Notes: generated by a model not told the origin, from the letters alone. Shown: positions 1-11,946, counted from the first letter of the stretch. The stretch: DNA of 64,000 nt from Euglena gracilis (GCA_039621445.1 CP154954.1:45921847-45985846), one strand, 5' to 3'. Translations and numbers: made by a program.

Positions 1-198
1 CTGGGCGTGACTGGGTCTGGGGCTCTGGATGACCACAGGTGCTGGGTCACCAACCTGGGACTTGCGTCCCTGATCACCATTGCCAATTTTTTTGCCATAT
101 GGGATATGACTGTTGTCGCTTCTGGTCTCAGTTGCCGTTCCATTTTTTGGGTCGAGGTCCATTCTTTGGGCCGGCCTTGCTGCCGGGGCGGGCCGCCC

Positions 199-286
199 AT
201 GTCGCACATCGAGGCGCTTTTGGCCCGGACTGCCTCCGACCTCAACCACCGGGCGTGGCGGCCGTGCTTCGAGGCCGTCAGCAAAG
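199..286 (+). CDS. Gene A exon 1, likely start
   Basis: The frame opens with ATG at 199 and reads MSHIEALLARTASDL and on to a lysine, then one G before a GTGCCC donor at 287 (phase 1). It heads a chain of eight exons (this one, 2153-2245, 3001-3069, 4743-4832, 5582-5709, 6188-6307, 6462-6566, 7241-7423) whose phases all fit and whose summed length, 876 nt, is exactly 292 codons without an internal stop. The product is rich in short amphipathic helices of the form LLxxAxxxxxxxxVxxLL, loosely like ankyrin or other alpha-solenoid repeats; I do not recognise the family. The same frame is open further upstream, so an earlier start or an acceptor before 199 is possible. Confidence 0.5.
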
Positions 287-2152
287 GTGCCCCTGCCCCC
301 CCCCCCCTCCCAGTCCTCTCTCGCACGGCACCGAAGTGGGCGACCTGGGGGGCACTTTCCCACAATGAAAAAATATTCACTCACTGATTTTTTGAATACC
401 AGTCCCCCACTCTTCTCCCCTGAGGGCCGGTCACTCTGGCCAGGCACCTGGGCAGGCAAAGTTAAGCCCAAAAATATGTCCCTCTTTTTTTGGCGTCTCA
501 AAAATGGATGACCTGAACACCTGCTGTCCTAGGAACAGAATAAGCCCCCCAAGCCCATAATAAAAACAAGCCACCTGGGCCCTTCTCAGGTGCTAACCAC
601 CCCTCATTTTACAGGTGTTAAGCCCCCCATCTGCCCCCCTCAGGTGCCCCCTCTTGATTAGCCCCCCCCCCCCCAGGTGTCATTTACTTGTATCGCTTCA
701 ATATGGGCAATTATTGGATAGCCTCACCCCAGATCTAAATTGTTTGTGCTATCAATTACTTACGACATGTTTGCCACCAGTTTTTTCTGGGGTGTGTGAT
801 TCTAACTCCGGTAAACAGAAATGAGCAAGAGAAGGCACAGAGCAGGCTTCTGTTTTAGCAACTCAGAGCCCCTGGGAGGAGGGGAGGGAGTGAGTTCTGG
901 CGGGGGTTGGGGTGTTAAAAAGAAGCCCAGCGCAGAGCTGGAGCTCTGCCATCCCGTTCTGTCAAGCTCCCGCATGTTGTTTATTCAGATCTTTTTTCAG
1001 ATTTTTTTTTGTATGGCAGAACTTTAATTTATAATGTTGATGCCTGGGGGGGTGGTGAACCTGAGCCCCATGGATATTTGGGGCTTAACCCATTGTCCTG
1101 TGAATTTTTCCTCTGGTTCGGTCAGTTGGTCAAAAAATTTTCGAGCCCAAACCAACTCCCAAAGAGGGTCACCCTAGCTGCCTTCCCTACCCCCCTTGGG
1201 GATTGGCGGTGCTTGCCAAGCCACCTCCACCCAGATACTAAAACACCTTTGACATTCAGTTCAATGCGCACATTCTTTCCGTATAGCTGTGCATTTTTTC
1301 TGCGGCCCCAAATGCCAGAGATTCATCCTACACAATTTTTGGGAAGAAGCCTGCCCTCAATTAGTGTCGCCCCTCAGGCCACATTGAGCCCGTGATGAAC
1401 CTTCTGGCCGACAAATCAGAACGACTGGTGCTTCTCCCTTTGTTTTCATCTTCTCTTCTCTCGTGGCTCTTCATTTCTGAAATTTTTTTTCGAGAGTGTG
1501 TCCAATTGAAACCGTTGGGGTTCATTCATGGGTGTCCCTTCATTTGTTACGCGCTTGAACTCCGTTCAGTTCGTTTGCCAGCCAGGTTTCTTTTCAACTC
1601 GAAAGGCCCTGCAGGTATCGTCCTTTCGGGTGTCTCTCACTTGACTGTCTGCCACCTTCCCACTTGCCAGATCGTTGGCATTGGTTTTGTCTTAGGAAGG
1701 TTCTTCTTCCTCAAAAGGCGCTGCGACTTGCAGGGAGTTGCCTTAATTTGAAGGCACACACTTTGAGATGGCTCCGGTATTTGCAATGAGCCAGGGCAAA
1801 GTCTGGCAAATGCTGGCAGCAGGTTTCTTTCTTTTTAAGGTCCGGGGGGGGGGGCTCCACCCAGCCCGGCGTGGGACCCCGTGGGAGGGACCCCCCAAAT
1901 TGGGCCGTCTCAGGGCATTTCCCAAAAGAAAATTGCCAAAGCCCACACCCGGGCCCCTGGCCCAGGACGCTCCCCATGGATTTTCGAAAGCTGAATCATC
2001 AGAACGGAGGTCAGGTTTGGGAGGTTGCCCCCTCCCCACACAACCTGTCCTTGATCGGAAGTGGGGGCAGACCAATTGCAAGCCCGGACGGAGGCACGCG
2101 CAGTGGCGCCTCCCCGCCCCCCCCCCCTCCGCTGGCCGGCAGGTCACCACAG
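287..2152 (+). other. Intron 1 of gene A
   Basis: No coding signal. It contains C-rich runs, stretches with CCCCTCAGGTG repeats near 590-680, a TTAAAAAGAAGCCCAGC motif at about 917 resembling the ends of the G-rich foldback family, and a partial copy of that family at 1822-1965. Confidence 0.4.
1822..1965 (+). repeat. Partial G-rich foldback element
   Basis: It starts with TTTCTTTCTTTTTAAGGTCC followed by a G tract. The body matches, in reverse complement, the sequence at 24125-24285 (shared CAGCCCGGCG, GGCCGTCT(C/G)AGGGCATTTCCC and CCCACACCC blocks). The right inverted end is missing. Confidence 0.6.
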
Positions 2153-2245
2153 AGATGGTCCAGCCGGGGCCGGACGGCGATCTCTGCAGTCTGCTGGTGC
2201 ACGCCGCGAGGGAGCAACAGCCCATCATGGTGAAGTACCTCATGG
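2153..2245 (+). CDS. Gene A exon 2 (helical repeat-like)
   Basis: The acceptor CACCACAG lies before 2153, preceded by a C-rich tract, and a GTGTGG donor follows at 2246. The leading AG joins the G left by exon 1 to give Glu, then MVQPGPDGDLCSLLVHAARE and IMVKYLM. The repeat-like part is GDLCSLLVHAAREQQPIM, which resembles one ankyrin-type helix pair. Phase 1 in and phase 1 out. An alternative acceptor CCGGCAG sits ten bases upstream. Confidence 0.6.
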
Positions 2246-3000
2246 GTGTGGGTGGCTTCTGCCCTTTCAAAGTGGGGTGTAGGTCTCTCTGTGCCCACCA
2301 AATTTTCCGGCTGGAAAGTTGCATATTTGAATGAGCCAAAGCCGTCAAATGAGCCAAAGCAGCAGCAACTGCAAAATTACAATTTATGTCGTGTTGTCAT
2401 TCAAAAACATTTGTCAGTGGACATCAGGTGTGGCCAGAATGGCAAATGTTTCATTTGCCTCCCCAAATATGAGCTCTCAGGGGTTCTAACCGGCATGGTG
2501 ATTGTTCCTTCACAAATTTTTGTCACTAAAAGGATACACCCCGGTGGCTCTGAACACAAGAGGTATAAAACAGCAAAACAGTCCCCTGTTCTCCTGTCCC
2601 TGTTTTGGCCAAGAGGCGTTTGCAATTCCGCCCTCTATAAGATCCCCGAATTCAAGCATTCCTTGTGGCCAAACCCAAACCCGAATTTTGAAACCATAAA
2701 AGAAATTGCGAGAAAAACGTCACGTCAAATTAACCATCAACAAGCGAGAGTAGTATGCGTATGTGTGTGCATCTGCGTCGTCACGCATTTTCAAAAGCTA
2801 TGGCCAGACTGAATTACGAATTTTAATCAACCCTGGGGTAAAATAATTTAACCCAAACGGAAGCAACCACTGCTGAAATTGGGGGGGGGTAACCCCATTG
2901 AATGAACCCCCTCTTTAATTCTGGGATTGGGAGATTCTTTGGGATGGGTGCTGAGGTATGTCATCTTTCTTTCGTTGTGTTCTTTTCTATTTTCTGCCAG

Positions 3001-3069
3001 AGAATTACGTCTGGCCCTATGAAGAATGCCAACGAGCGCTGCTGGTGGCATGTGAGGCTGAGCCCATCT
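3001..3069 (+). CDS. Gene A exon 3
   Basis: A textbook acceptor (TTTTCTATTTTCTGCCAG) and an ideal donor GTATGT at 3070 bound 69 nt. AG joins the preceding G to give Glu, then NYVWPYEECQRALLVACEAE and PI, with T carried to the next exon. Phase 1 in and out. Confidence 0.65.
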
Positions 3070-3822
3070 GTATGTGCTGCGAGTGCGATGGCCATTTTTC
3101 TGTGCAACTTTTTTTATCTCTATTGACATTTGTTCGCTCACCCACCTCACCCGCCAAAGAAGACTCCACTGGACCGCCCCAATATCTGTGTCTATGTGTT
3201 TGTGCTTATTGCATGTTTTGAGTACGTGTTTGTCTGTGTGAAGCAAGCAAGCGTAGGCAACCGTTCATATTCATGGGCTCTAAAATAGGACGGTCTATCT
3301 CAATTAAGTTGTGTGATTTGAATAAAAAATCTGATTGATTGATTGATAGATTCTGGTTGGCTCAAAGAATTGACAGCCGAGTTTGGATTATGAGGAACCA
3401 GAATCATTTCGCACAAGCATGGCGGAAGGCGACAAGATGATCGGGCATCAAATGCACAGCACACAAACGTGTTGCAGACTGAGCCCGCGAAGGTGTGCTG
3501 TGAAAGAAGCCATTCCGTCCGCCACCAGAACCACCGCTTTTGCAACCCTGTGAGCCACTGACACTCAATCAGGATGAGATTCGGGCTCACTCGGGATTCC
3601 TTCACTACAGGGGTAAGGGGATTTGGGCTCAACAGAAAACCTGGTATTGTCAACCCCCCAACCAGGAGGGGGGTGGTTGGTGTCCCTCTCACCCCTCCCA
3701 CTGGTGGACTTGTCCTTTGGAATACTGCCAAAACTTCGTTGATTCATAGCCGACGGAAATGCGACGGCTTCTGCCCCCAAAGACGTTCATTTGTTGAAAG
3801 TTGCATGAAGTCGGGGTCAGAA

Positions 3823-4130
3823 GGGAAGCCCAGGGTTTGATATAAGGAGGGCGTACATGGTTTAGGTGGGGGGGGTACCCGGGACCCCCCCCAAAAAAGG
3901 GTCAATTTTTTCCTCCGGCGCTTCGCACCGAAAAATTTTCTGCATTTTTGGCAATATTTTGCCCAAAAAGTGCCCAAAATGGCACTTTTTGGTCGTTTTG
4001 GGGGGTCAGAAATTTTCGCACCACTGTTTAGGTGGGGGGGGGTGGTCCGGACCCCCCTCCTGGCCCGCAGGGGGGGGGGGGGGTCCGGACCACCCCCCCC
4101 ACCTGTCCTTATATCAAACCTGGGGAAGCC
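3823..4130. mobile_element. 292-bp hAT-like MITE with 8-bp target duplication
   Basis: Inverted ends CAGG(G)TTTGATATAAGG lie at 3831 and 4122, flanked on both sides by GGGAAGCC (3823-3830 and 4123-4130). An 8-bp duplication and a terminal CAG are typical of hAT elements. The interior is non-coding, with long G or C runs, a GTGCCCAAAATGGCAC dyad and GTCCGGACC palindromes. Partial relatives lie at about 27490-27605 (reverse) and 45170-45370. Confidence 0.75.
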
Positions 4131-4742
4131 CATAGCCGCGGCCATGAGCACACCAAAGGCTTCAGTGCACGGGAGCGGGACCCCAGTCAAATCTTCCCAA
4201 GGTTGGCCAATCCGTCGGCAGCAGTTACTCTACCGCATTGACGCCTTCAGCTTTTTTTTTGATTTCCTCGTTTGATTGTATTACTCACCGTTTCACTTTG
4301 AAAGATTGCAGTTTGAGGACCTCAATGTGTGTGTGAAAGGGGACAGAGAAAGGCTGGTTGGACGGCCCTGTAGCACACCTTCGCGGCGATTAGTGTGCAA
4401 ACAGGTTTGTGTGTTTCGATGCCCGGCCGACTTGCTGCCTTCTTCGTTGACGGGTGGTGGGCGCTACCGAGTGGTCTCCACAGCCCTGGCTCATCTTTCA
4501 CAATTGCCCTTTGTTCATACTCCAACCTCCACCACTTCGGTTTTTTTTCAAATTTGGGACCCTGGAGCTTCCACAATGCCAACTCCCCCCAATTAATTTT
4601 GTACCCTGCAAAGTTAATTGGGCAGATCACTTTGGGAGCACCCAAGGCAATTTATGAATCGATTAAAATCAATTCGGTGTCATATGCTATTTAAATTGAC
4701 TCCATTTGTCAGACAGCAACCACCACCCCTCCGTCACCCCAG

Positions 4743-4832
4743 TGGCCACATTTGTGAGGCTGGCGGCGTACCCTTCCCTGGAGACACTGTACGCTGCCAT
4801 CGCCCTCCCGGACTTTTCCTTCGGGGAACAAG
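4743..4832 (+). CDS. Gene A exon 4, unusual GA donor
   Basis: The acceptor CCGTCACCCCAG precedes 4743; the carried T plus TG gives Leu, then ATFVRLAAYPSLETLYAAIA and LPDFSFGEQ. The reading frame hits TGA two codons later, and no GT follows in the useful stretch, so the only boundary that joins in phase to the next exon is G|GATGAG at 4832/4833, a non-canonical GA donor (or a one-base change from GTGAG). Confidence 0.55.
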
Positions 4833-5581
4833 GATGAGTTGCCAGTCCTGCAGAAGTTGCAGTATAGTTTTTATTTTGGTACCTTGCCCGACAATTGATG
4901 GGTTGCAAGTCACCTTGAGCTGCGCTTCTGGATTTTCCTAGTCTTTTCTGGGTTTGTCCAGAAGTGAAGAAGGGATTAAAGATTTTTAAGTTTGGGCGTT
5001 TGTGTACGTTTTTGATTTGGGGGTTATCGACCCAGGGTTTTTTTTTAAAAAAATCCGTCTGAAGTCACCATGGTTGCAGGAGCGGACAATTATTTGCAAC
5101 CGAACCCCTGGATGGTTTCTGTCCATCCAACTCTTCCATAGTCCCCTAACTCAAACCTTCATCCACTGTGGGTTGTTTCCAATAAAATTGCACTGCAGAG
5201 TGATGGGTCTTCCACTGCAGAGAGTTTGACCTCGTTCACTCTCCAACCTGCCTTTGTCTGTGGCAGCAGGGGTCGCTGTGGTGCTTGGCAATAGACATTA
5301 TTTGCAATATGGCGAATGCTCAAACACTTGCACCTCCCAGTTGACACAATATGGAAGCTCAGCAAAATACGTGCTGCATTGAAAGCCAAGGATGCCTTCC
5401 ATTGGGCATTGTTATCAGATGCGGGCTCTGGTGGTGAGGGAACAGTGGTTGTCCGCCGCTGCTGTCGGTGGATTAGGAAATAGCTAATTGTGCAGTGACA
5501 CAGTGGGGCGTTAACCCAACGCCTTCTGAGCCATGCTCTGCTTGGAGGGTGGCTTCCAGCCACAGCCTCCTGGCCGCTCAG

Positions 5582-5709
5582 CAAAAGGAAAAGCAGCCCG
5601 TGGTCGACGGCCTGTCCAACGCAACGGCTTTGGAGAGCACCCTGACAACCACGCCCACCACGTCCAGTTGCTGCAAGTGATGACCCATGACGGCGTGTAC
5701 AGCCCCCAG
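5582..5709 (+). CDS. Gene A exon 5
   Basis: The acceptor GCCGCTCAG is before 5582. CA completes the codon left by exon 4 (GCA, Ala) and the frame runs through a basic segment (KGKAARGRRPVQR) to HHVQLLQVMTHDGVYSPQ, ending in phase 0 at a GTGTGC donor that is the first base of the 320-bp TG tract. Another frame here (LLAAQQKEKQPVVDGL) is also protein-like, so the frame choice rests mainly on phase continuity. Confidence 0.45.
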
Positions 5710-6030
<321 letters not shown>

Positions 6031-6187
6031 GCTCATGGTGGGTGGCAGAATGGGCACGTGCGATCGTCAAGCCGTAGGATTTTAGCTTGCAGAAGCCTCC
6101 GTTGCCCTCACCGCCCTCTTCTTAACCTCACGGTCGCAAAGGCCTCCCATCGCTCTCTGAATGGATTTGCGTCGCATCAACACCAAG

Positions 6188-6307
6188 CGCGAGGAGGTGT
6201 GGTCTGACCCTCCCCATTACCAGGACCTCCTGCACGTTGTCGTTCTGGCTGACCAACTGGAGGCGGTGGTGCACCTGCTGGAGGCCGGGGTCACCCCAAC
6301 CCGCAAG
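6188..6307 (+). CDS. Gene A exon 6 (helical repeat-like)
   Basis: Open in frame from ATG 6161, with TGA immediately upstream. The phase-0 acceptor that joins exon 5 is CACCAAG before 6188, which has a poor pyrimidine tract. The product reads REEVWSDPPHYQDLLHVVVL, then ADQLEAVVHLLEAGVTPTRK, a good ankyrin-like helix-turn-helix. The donor is AAG|GTGAAC. Phase 0 in and out. Confidence 0.6.
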
Positions 6308-6461
6308 GTGAACGGGTGGGGGGGGGGGGCATATGCCGTGGGGTCAGGTTGGGCGGCCTGTCCACTTAAAAGCACCACAGGTGAAGCTTTCTGTGAGCGG
6401 AATGAGGTTTCAGTGCAACCAAGGCAAGGGCAGGATTGCGATGTCCTTTATTGGCCCGCAG

Positions 6462-6566
6462 GCGTTCTGGATCATGGGCTACAACATTGCCCGCTTCCAT
6501 GACGACCCGGCCAGGGCGGAGGGGTTGCCACTGGAGACCCTTCGGGTGCATGACCCTCTGCGCAAG
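6462..6566 (+). CDS. Gene A exon 7
   Basis: The acceptor TTGGCCCGCAG and donor AAG|GTGTGT bound exactly 35 codons, starting AFWIMGYNIARFHDDPARAE and ending VHDPLRK. Both flanking phases are 0, matching its neighbours. High third-position GC supports coding. Confidence 0.65.
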
Positions 6567-6717
6567 GTGTGTGCATATCACATGATATAAAAGAGATGAA
6601 AATGAAATATCATCTCATATCATCTGGTTCTCTGAAAATGTTCTAATTTTCTGGCACCCAGAAATGCACATGCATGCCAGGAGTACTGGAGTCTGCGCCT
6701 GCCTGCCTGCCCGCCTG

Positions 6718-6828
6718 TCTGTGTGTGTGCATTTGTTTGTGTGTTTGTGTTGTGTGCTGTGTGTCTGTGTGTGTGTGTGTGTGTGCTGTGTGTGCTGTGT
6801 GTGTGTGTGTGTGTGTTGTGTGTTGAAT
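6718..6828. repeat. TG-rich microsatellite
   Basis: Interrupted TG repeats in the intron between gene A exons 7 and 8. A shorter CA run follows at about 7160-7190, opposite in polarity. Confidence 0.95.
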
Positions 6829-7240
6829 GGGTGCTTGCGTGCCGGCGTGTGGTGCCCATGTATGTTTGTGGAATTCCTTGCAAGAACGCCGTGTTATGAC
6901 CTAGTCAACCAAGCTGGAAATAATTTGTGATCTTTGTGTAGAACAAAAGTTTCTGTAAAATGGACCCTGTGTGGTTTGATCCCCTCCAGTTCAGCTTTGG
7001 ATTGATACAACCATGTGCTTTTGAATGAAGAAAAGTCATCATCACGATTTTTTATTTCTGTGATGGTTGAGGAGGGAGTTGTCTTTTGCCTTGCGTTTTG
7101 AATGTTTATAAGTTCACATTTGCACATGCACATGCGTGTGCGCAAATGTACGTATATGCACAGCACACACACACACAAGCACACACACATGGGCATAAAC
7201 ACGCATGCACATCCACACTCCCACACCCATATTTGCCCAG

Positions 7241-7423
7241 GCTCTGGAGCGAACGATGGGGGCGGGGCTGCCGCCATGGGCCCAGGACGTGCTCCGCGAC
7301 GGCCGCCGCTGCGCCGCGGCGTTCGCGGCGGAGCTGCGCGGCGCGGCGCGGGACGGGCCCGCGCGGCGCGTGGCGGACTTCGAGGGCCGGCGGCTGCTGC
7401 CCCCCGCCGACGACGTGGCCGCG
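7241..7423 (+). CDS. Gene A exon 8, GC-rich
   Basis: The acceptor CCATATTTGCCCAG and donor GCG|GTGATG bound 61 codons starting ALERTMGAGLPPWAQDVLRD, an Ala/Arg-rich helical segment with almost exclusively G or C at third positions. This is a sharp compositional island against the AT-rich intron around it. Phase 0 on both sides. No exon in 7424-11509 was recognised, so the gene may continue further. Confidence 0.65.
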
Positions 7424-8749
7424 GTGATGGGGCCAGGGCCCTCCCTTCACTCACCCTCCCCCCCCCCCCGGGTGGCGTCGTCCGGGAAACCGTGTGTATG
7501 GGGGCTTCAGCTGGGGGATTTCCCACCAAGTGCAAAGGTCGCACCCGGGTTCCCCGCGTTGTTTGGTGTGGGGTGTGCATTTGAAGGAAGGAAGGATTTG
7601 TGGAAAAAAGAGACCCCAAATAGAGACCCCAAAGCACATGTACACACATGAGCGCAGGCAGGCAGGCAGGCAGGCGGGTGGGCGGGTGGTTTGGTAGGCG
7701 GTGCTTGGAGAGAGGGTTCTGTGACCCCAACGATGGCCACGATTATTTCAGGCGGGTCTGCAGCATTTCTCATGTCACAAGCCACCTGCAGTCTGAATGC
7801 TTTTCTGTTTGATTGCTACCGATGGTTTTTGTCTGTGTTAGCATGCCCTTGCCTGCTGCGTCTTTGGCCAGACAGGTGTCCCTCCTGCACCTCACCCCTG
7901 ATTTTTCTTGTTTGCATTTGTTTCATTTGCTGGACCAAATGGTGTGATTTTAGCCCTGATTTTTGCATTTTTTTCTGCAAATGGTTCATGAGACAATTTA
8001 GTTGAAGTCTTAAGTTTTGCTGCCTTTTTAACCCAGCTAGAAGGCTTAGCCCAGATTTCATTCTAAAAGGTGAGTCCTCGGCAGCTTCAGATGTTAATTC
8101 GAGATCTTATTCTTTCTGTCCCACAGCAACCCAGCGAATCCCAACAAACAAAAAATATTGTTGCATTGTTTACATCATGGCGCAATGTCTGTAATGCACG
8201 GAACATTTTCTTCGCATTTCCTTTTCATTTTCATCTGGCCCCAAGGTTTCTAATTATTTTGTGCAACCTTTGATTTTGGGGGGGGGATTTAATCATTTCC
8301 CACCAATGGTTTAAAATTTTCTGTGCATGAATTCAGATCAAAGACATTCAAGGTTCACAACGCAGGGCATATTATCATTCAGTCACTGGCCAACCCCCCC
8401 AATTTTCAGACCCGTTTCCCCCCCCCCCCCCCCAGGTGGGTCGTCAATAAACTGCCAAAGTGAACTGGCGCCGAAGGTGCAAAAAAAAATTGGTAAATGT
8501 AAATTCTTCCTTCCCAGAAGCCCCCAGGGGTGGTCACACTAGTTTTCCAAAGAAACAGTGGCGGAATGGTTTTGAGAAGAGTGGACATGACCCCAAGGTT
8601 TTTTTTTTCCACAGTGGTCAAGATTCGTTGATTTCGAGACTATTTTTCCCAGTGACCCGGGCCTGCGGCCCCGAGAACTGACCGGACCAGACCAGCCCCC
8701 CCAGGAGGGGTGGGCCCGGGGACCCGGCCCGGGAAAAATGGGTTTATTT

Positions 8750-8826
8750 TCTCATACCACAGCCTTCTTTTAACTTGGAAGACCCGGGGGGTCTTCCAAG
8801 TTAAAAGAAGCCTGGTACGAGATAAT
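8750..8826. repeat. Near-perfect hairpin, foldback-family ends
   Basis: A 22-bp perfect stem (8764-8785 with 8789-8810) beginning CTTCTTTTAACTTGGAAGAC closes on three G. The dyad continues outward imperfectly through CATACCA/TGGTACGAG. The arms match the ends of the CCAGGCTTCTTTTTAAG family, so it is probably an internally deleted copy. Confidence 0.8.
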
Positions 8827-10329
8827 TAGCCCATTTTCCTTGGGAAATGAAGACGTTTTTTCAGTGATCGAAGTGACGCCCAGGGGGAGGGGTCGACAGC
8901 AACTCCGAATTGAGATGTATTTGGGCAACTCCAGGGATGCACGAGAAGTTTTTCGGTTTTGAGGTCAGTGGTCCTGATCACCCCTCATTCCTGGGGTCAA
9001 GGTGGGCAGTGGAGCGGAATGCGAACCCTCTCCCAGATGTTATTAGGTTTGTCGGGCCCACCCGCCCCTCCTAAGAAGAAAGCTAAAGCCATGAAATATT
9101 CTCTTCCGCTGTTGAGCGTCAGAGATGGGTGGGGAAAATCGCAATTTTTTTCAGGTTTTTCACATCACCTTCAAATTTCGCTTATTTGCTCATTGCATAT
9201 TCTGTGGCAATTAAACTTATTTTTTGTGAATTTTCAATGTTTTATCTTTTTTTGTCTTTTCTTGGAACTGATTTCTTTTTTCCTATTATATTATATGTAC
9301 ATATATGCATATTTTGCTTTTTCTCAGTTGTTCATGAGCTCCCACGGGATTTTTCTCTACAGAAAAACGGAATCTGGGTGATTTTTTGCAAAGAATTTTT
9401 CGAAAAAGACGGTTGTTTTTCATACAATGTGTTTACAAAAATGGAAATTTGAAATATATATATATATAATGTATCTCTCTGTGTTGTTCTTTTTCTCCAA
9501 AAGGAGTGAGACAGAGAGGTTTTTTTTTTGGAAAAGAAGTGCTTTTTTGAAAACATTTCTTCGCCATATTTGGCAGAAACCATGTGAATAAAATGCACAT
9601 TATTTTTTGTCCAAAAGTTTTTGGAATTAAATGTAAAACCTATTTCTCCAAAATCTTTTTTTCAGTTTCCCAGTTTTTTATTTCCTTGTTTTCTTGTCGA
9701 CATTTGAAAGCAGTTATGGAAATCAAATGCATCCATAATTTTCGTCAGCCCCATTTTTGAAAGAGCGATAAGAAGTAAGAGGAGCAGGAATGAAAGGAAT
9801 TTTTTGTTTTAATATTATATTCCTTTTATTGAATGTATTTTAAGGAGAAATAGATGTCAATTATTTTTTGCTACAATTCTACAGCAAACAGTGTGGGGAA
9901 AAGGGCAGGTGAATTTGTGTAATTGTATCTTTTTTGGTGACCAACAGTTTTGGTATTCTTTCCAAACTGAATTGCCGCTGGGTTTCTTGTTTGTGTTTTT
10001 AGTATCATCGTGTTTCCCTGGAGAAAAATGGGGGAAAAAAGTGCATAATATAGCAGTTTTCAGTAATTTCTCAAGAAAATAGGGTTCTTCTAACAAATTC
10101 TCGCATTTATTTTCAGTTTCGGCTGGCTCTTAAACCAGATGAAAAAATTGGCCTTGTCAGTTTTGGGGGGGGGGTCAAAAAGGGGCCTCCAATTCCCCCA
10201 CCCCCTTTGTGCTTTTGCGTTGGGAGGGGGTTCAAACCCCCCCTCTGGTTTCCCTTATTATCCCTGACCCCCCACAAAAGTTCTGTTCATGTCAGCAGGC
10301 TCTATTTATTCTGATCTTTCTAAATTCCT

Positions 10330-11070
10330 CAGGGCAAGGAATCCTTTAATCCGGAACCCGGGGGGTCCAGTAGCTTTTTTTCCCCCAGCCAACACCTTCC
10401 AACTGGGCTGTGGACCCCCCGGCGAGCCTTTCCACCCCGGCGAGTCTGGTTTTTCCAGCCCGGCGAAGCCAGGCTGGACTGGCAAACAGGGGTTTTCTTC
10501 AGCCGGAGGGTACCCCATCCCCCCGGGGGGGGGGGGGGTCCAGCCAACCAGCAGCTCAAATCCAGCCAGCAGCCCAAATTCGGGCTGGGGGCTCCCAAGT
10601 GAAATAAAGTTGGGTCCAGCCCGGCCAGAGGCTGGGCCAGCCGGCTGCAGGCCGGCCCAGCCGGCCAAAGGCCGGCCAGCCAATTGGGCCACCTATCCCT
10701 TCATTTTTTCCCCTCATCACAGCTTCCTCCATCACAGACCTAGCTACATCCATCAAAATGTCGAAAATACAAAAATGTTTTAGAAAATTTTGTTTTTCAT
10801 CGACCCAGCCCAGCCCCCTCCAGCCCCGGACCCCCCCTCCCCCCCTATCCCCCAGGGGGTGGGTCCAGCCAGCAGTTCATTTCCAGCCAGCAGCCTTTTT
10901 GCCAGCCGGAGGCTGGACCCCCCCGGGGGGTCCTTAAGAAAACCCCTGCTGACAAAATTTCGGCCCAAAGCAAAAAAGGTTTGCCCAGCCCAGTATTTGG
11001 TCGGACCAGACGCCCCACCCCTAGTGGGGAGGAGGTCCAGCCAGCAACTGGCTGGACACCCCCCCCTTTG
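10330..11070. repeat. CCAGC-rich nested dyad repeat
   Basis: Dense short inverted and direct repeats of CCAGC/GCTGG with GGGGGTCC blocks. 10620-10690 is almost wholly CCGGCC/GGCTGG dyads. Related sequence recurs at about 15528-15640 (GTCCAGCCAGCA, then TTTAAGAAACCCCTG). Confidence 0.7.
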
Positions 11071-11509
11071 AATGGAACGACACTTCTAGCCATATGGGCT
11101 CCCTTGCCCTTAATCATTGCTGCTTTTCCAACCGCCACCCCCTCAGTTGGACAGGCCCCCCTCCGGAAAGAAAGCATGTGACGACGACACAAAAGAGCGT
11201 TCAAGCTGTGTTTGTTTCTGAAAAATTCGCGCAGGGATCCATTTATGCCACCGAGCAGGGAGTTTCTCAAGAACCCCTGCCTGCCATACTGTTTGGGAGG
11301 GGTTCAAAAAAATCGGTGATATTATATTTGAAGGATTTCTGTCATCTTCCCTAATGTGATTATCGTTGAAATGTCCGCATGCCAACGGCAGTGCTAAAAA
11401 TGCACCTGTGAACCACCGGTTTTTGCAAACTTTCACCTGTTTCCAAACATGTGCCTCTATGTTTTTTCCTTAGTGTGGGCCCCCTCAAGAGTTTATCTTT
11501 CGCCCACAG

Positions 11510-11946
11510 GTGCCCTGCAAACCTAAAGCTGCGCACCTCACAAATGGACATCTTCTGCTGCCCCTTGCTGGCCGCCGAGACCGTCCGGGAGGCAAGACTG
11601 CAGGCGGTGGTGGCGGCGGCGGCCACCAATGTGCACAGCGGGCAGCCAGTCACTACGAAAGCCGAGGCGACGAAGGACCTGACATCGGTCGAGAGAAATC
11701 ACACGTTGCAGGGGTGGTCGGCCTCGGTGTTCGGCAGCACGTCTGAGGTGGTTTACGACCTGCATCGGCGGGGCCTGCCGGAGCAGAGAATCGCTTCATT
11801 ACTGCCGGGCCTGCACCCAAGGCTTGTCAAGAACTGTTTCGCCCGGCTGGGCGCTGGAAAGAAGGTTCAAAAGCCTGTGGCGTCCGCACGCTCCCGGGCA
11901 TTCGCCTTGGGCCTCTTCAGCCAGTACTGGGCCCGCTGGATGGACG
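11510..11946 (+). CDS. Gene B exon, Myb/SANT-like helices
   Basis: The acceptor is CTTTCGCCCACAG; the best donor is G|GTGAGC at 11947. The frame is open throughout with GC-rich third positions. It includes ETVREARLQAVVAAAATNV and, later, SEVVYDLHRRGLPEQRIASL followed by LPGLHPRLVKNCFARL, which has the helix spacing of a Myb/SANT repeat (hydrophobic helix 1, IAxxLPG turn, basic helix 3). Entry is in phase 2 and exit in phase 1, so it does not join directly to 7423 or 16380 and other exons must lie between. The tryptophans of a classical Myb repeat are mostly absent; call it Myb-like. Confidence 0.6.

Larger units (their letters stand above)
7424..11509 (+). other. Non-coding stretch between exon groups A and B
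   Basis: Apart from the hairpin at 8750-8826 and the C-rich repeat at 10330-11070, I see no gene. 9100-10100 is markedly AT-rich with T runs and an (AT)n at about 9455. A polypyrimidine tract and CGCCCACAG acceptor at 11509 end it. Confidence 0.4.

Noticed and set aside
1743-2812. Open frames of about 190-200 codons on both strands around the G-rich repeat
   Set aside because: They cross intron and repeat sequence; only 2153-2245 has splice sites and phase support.
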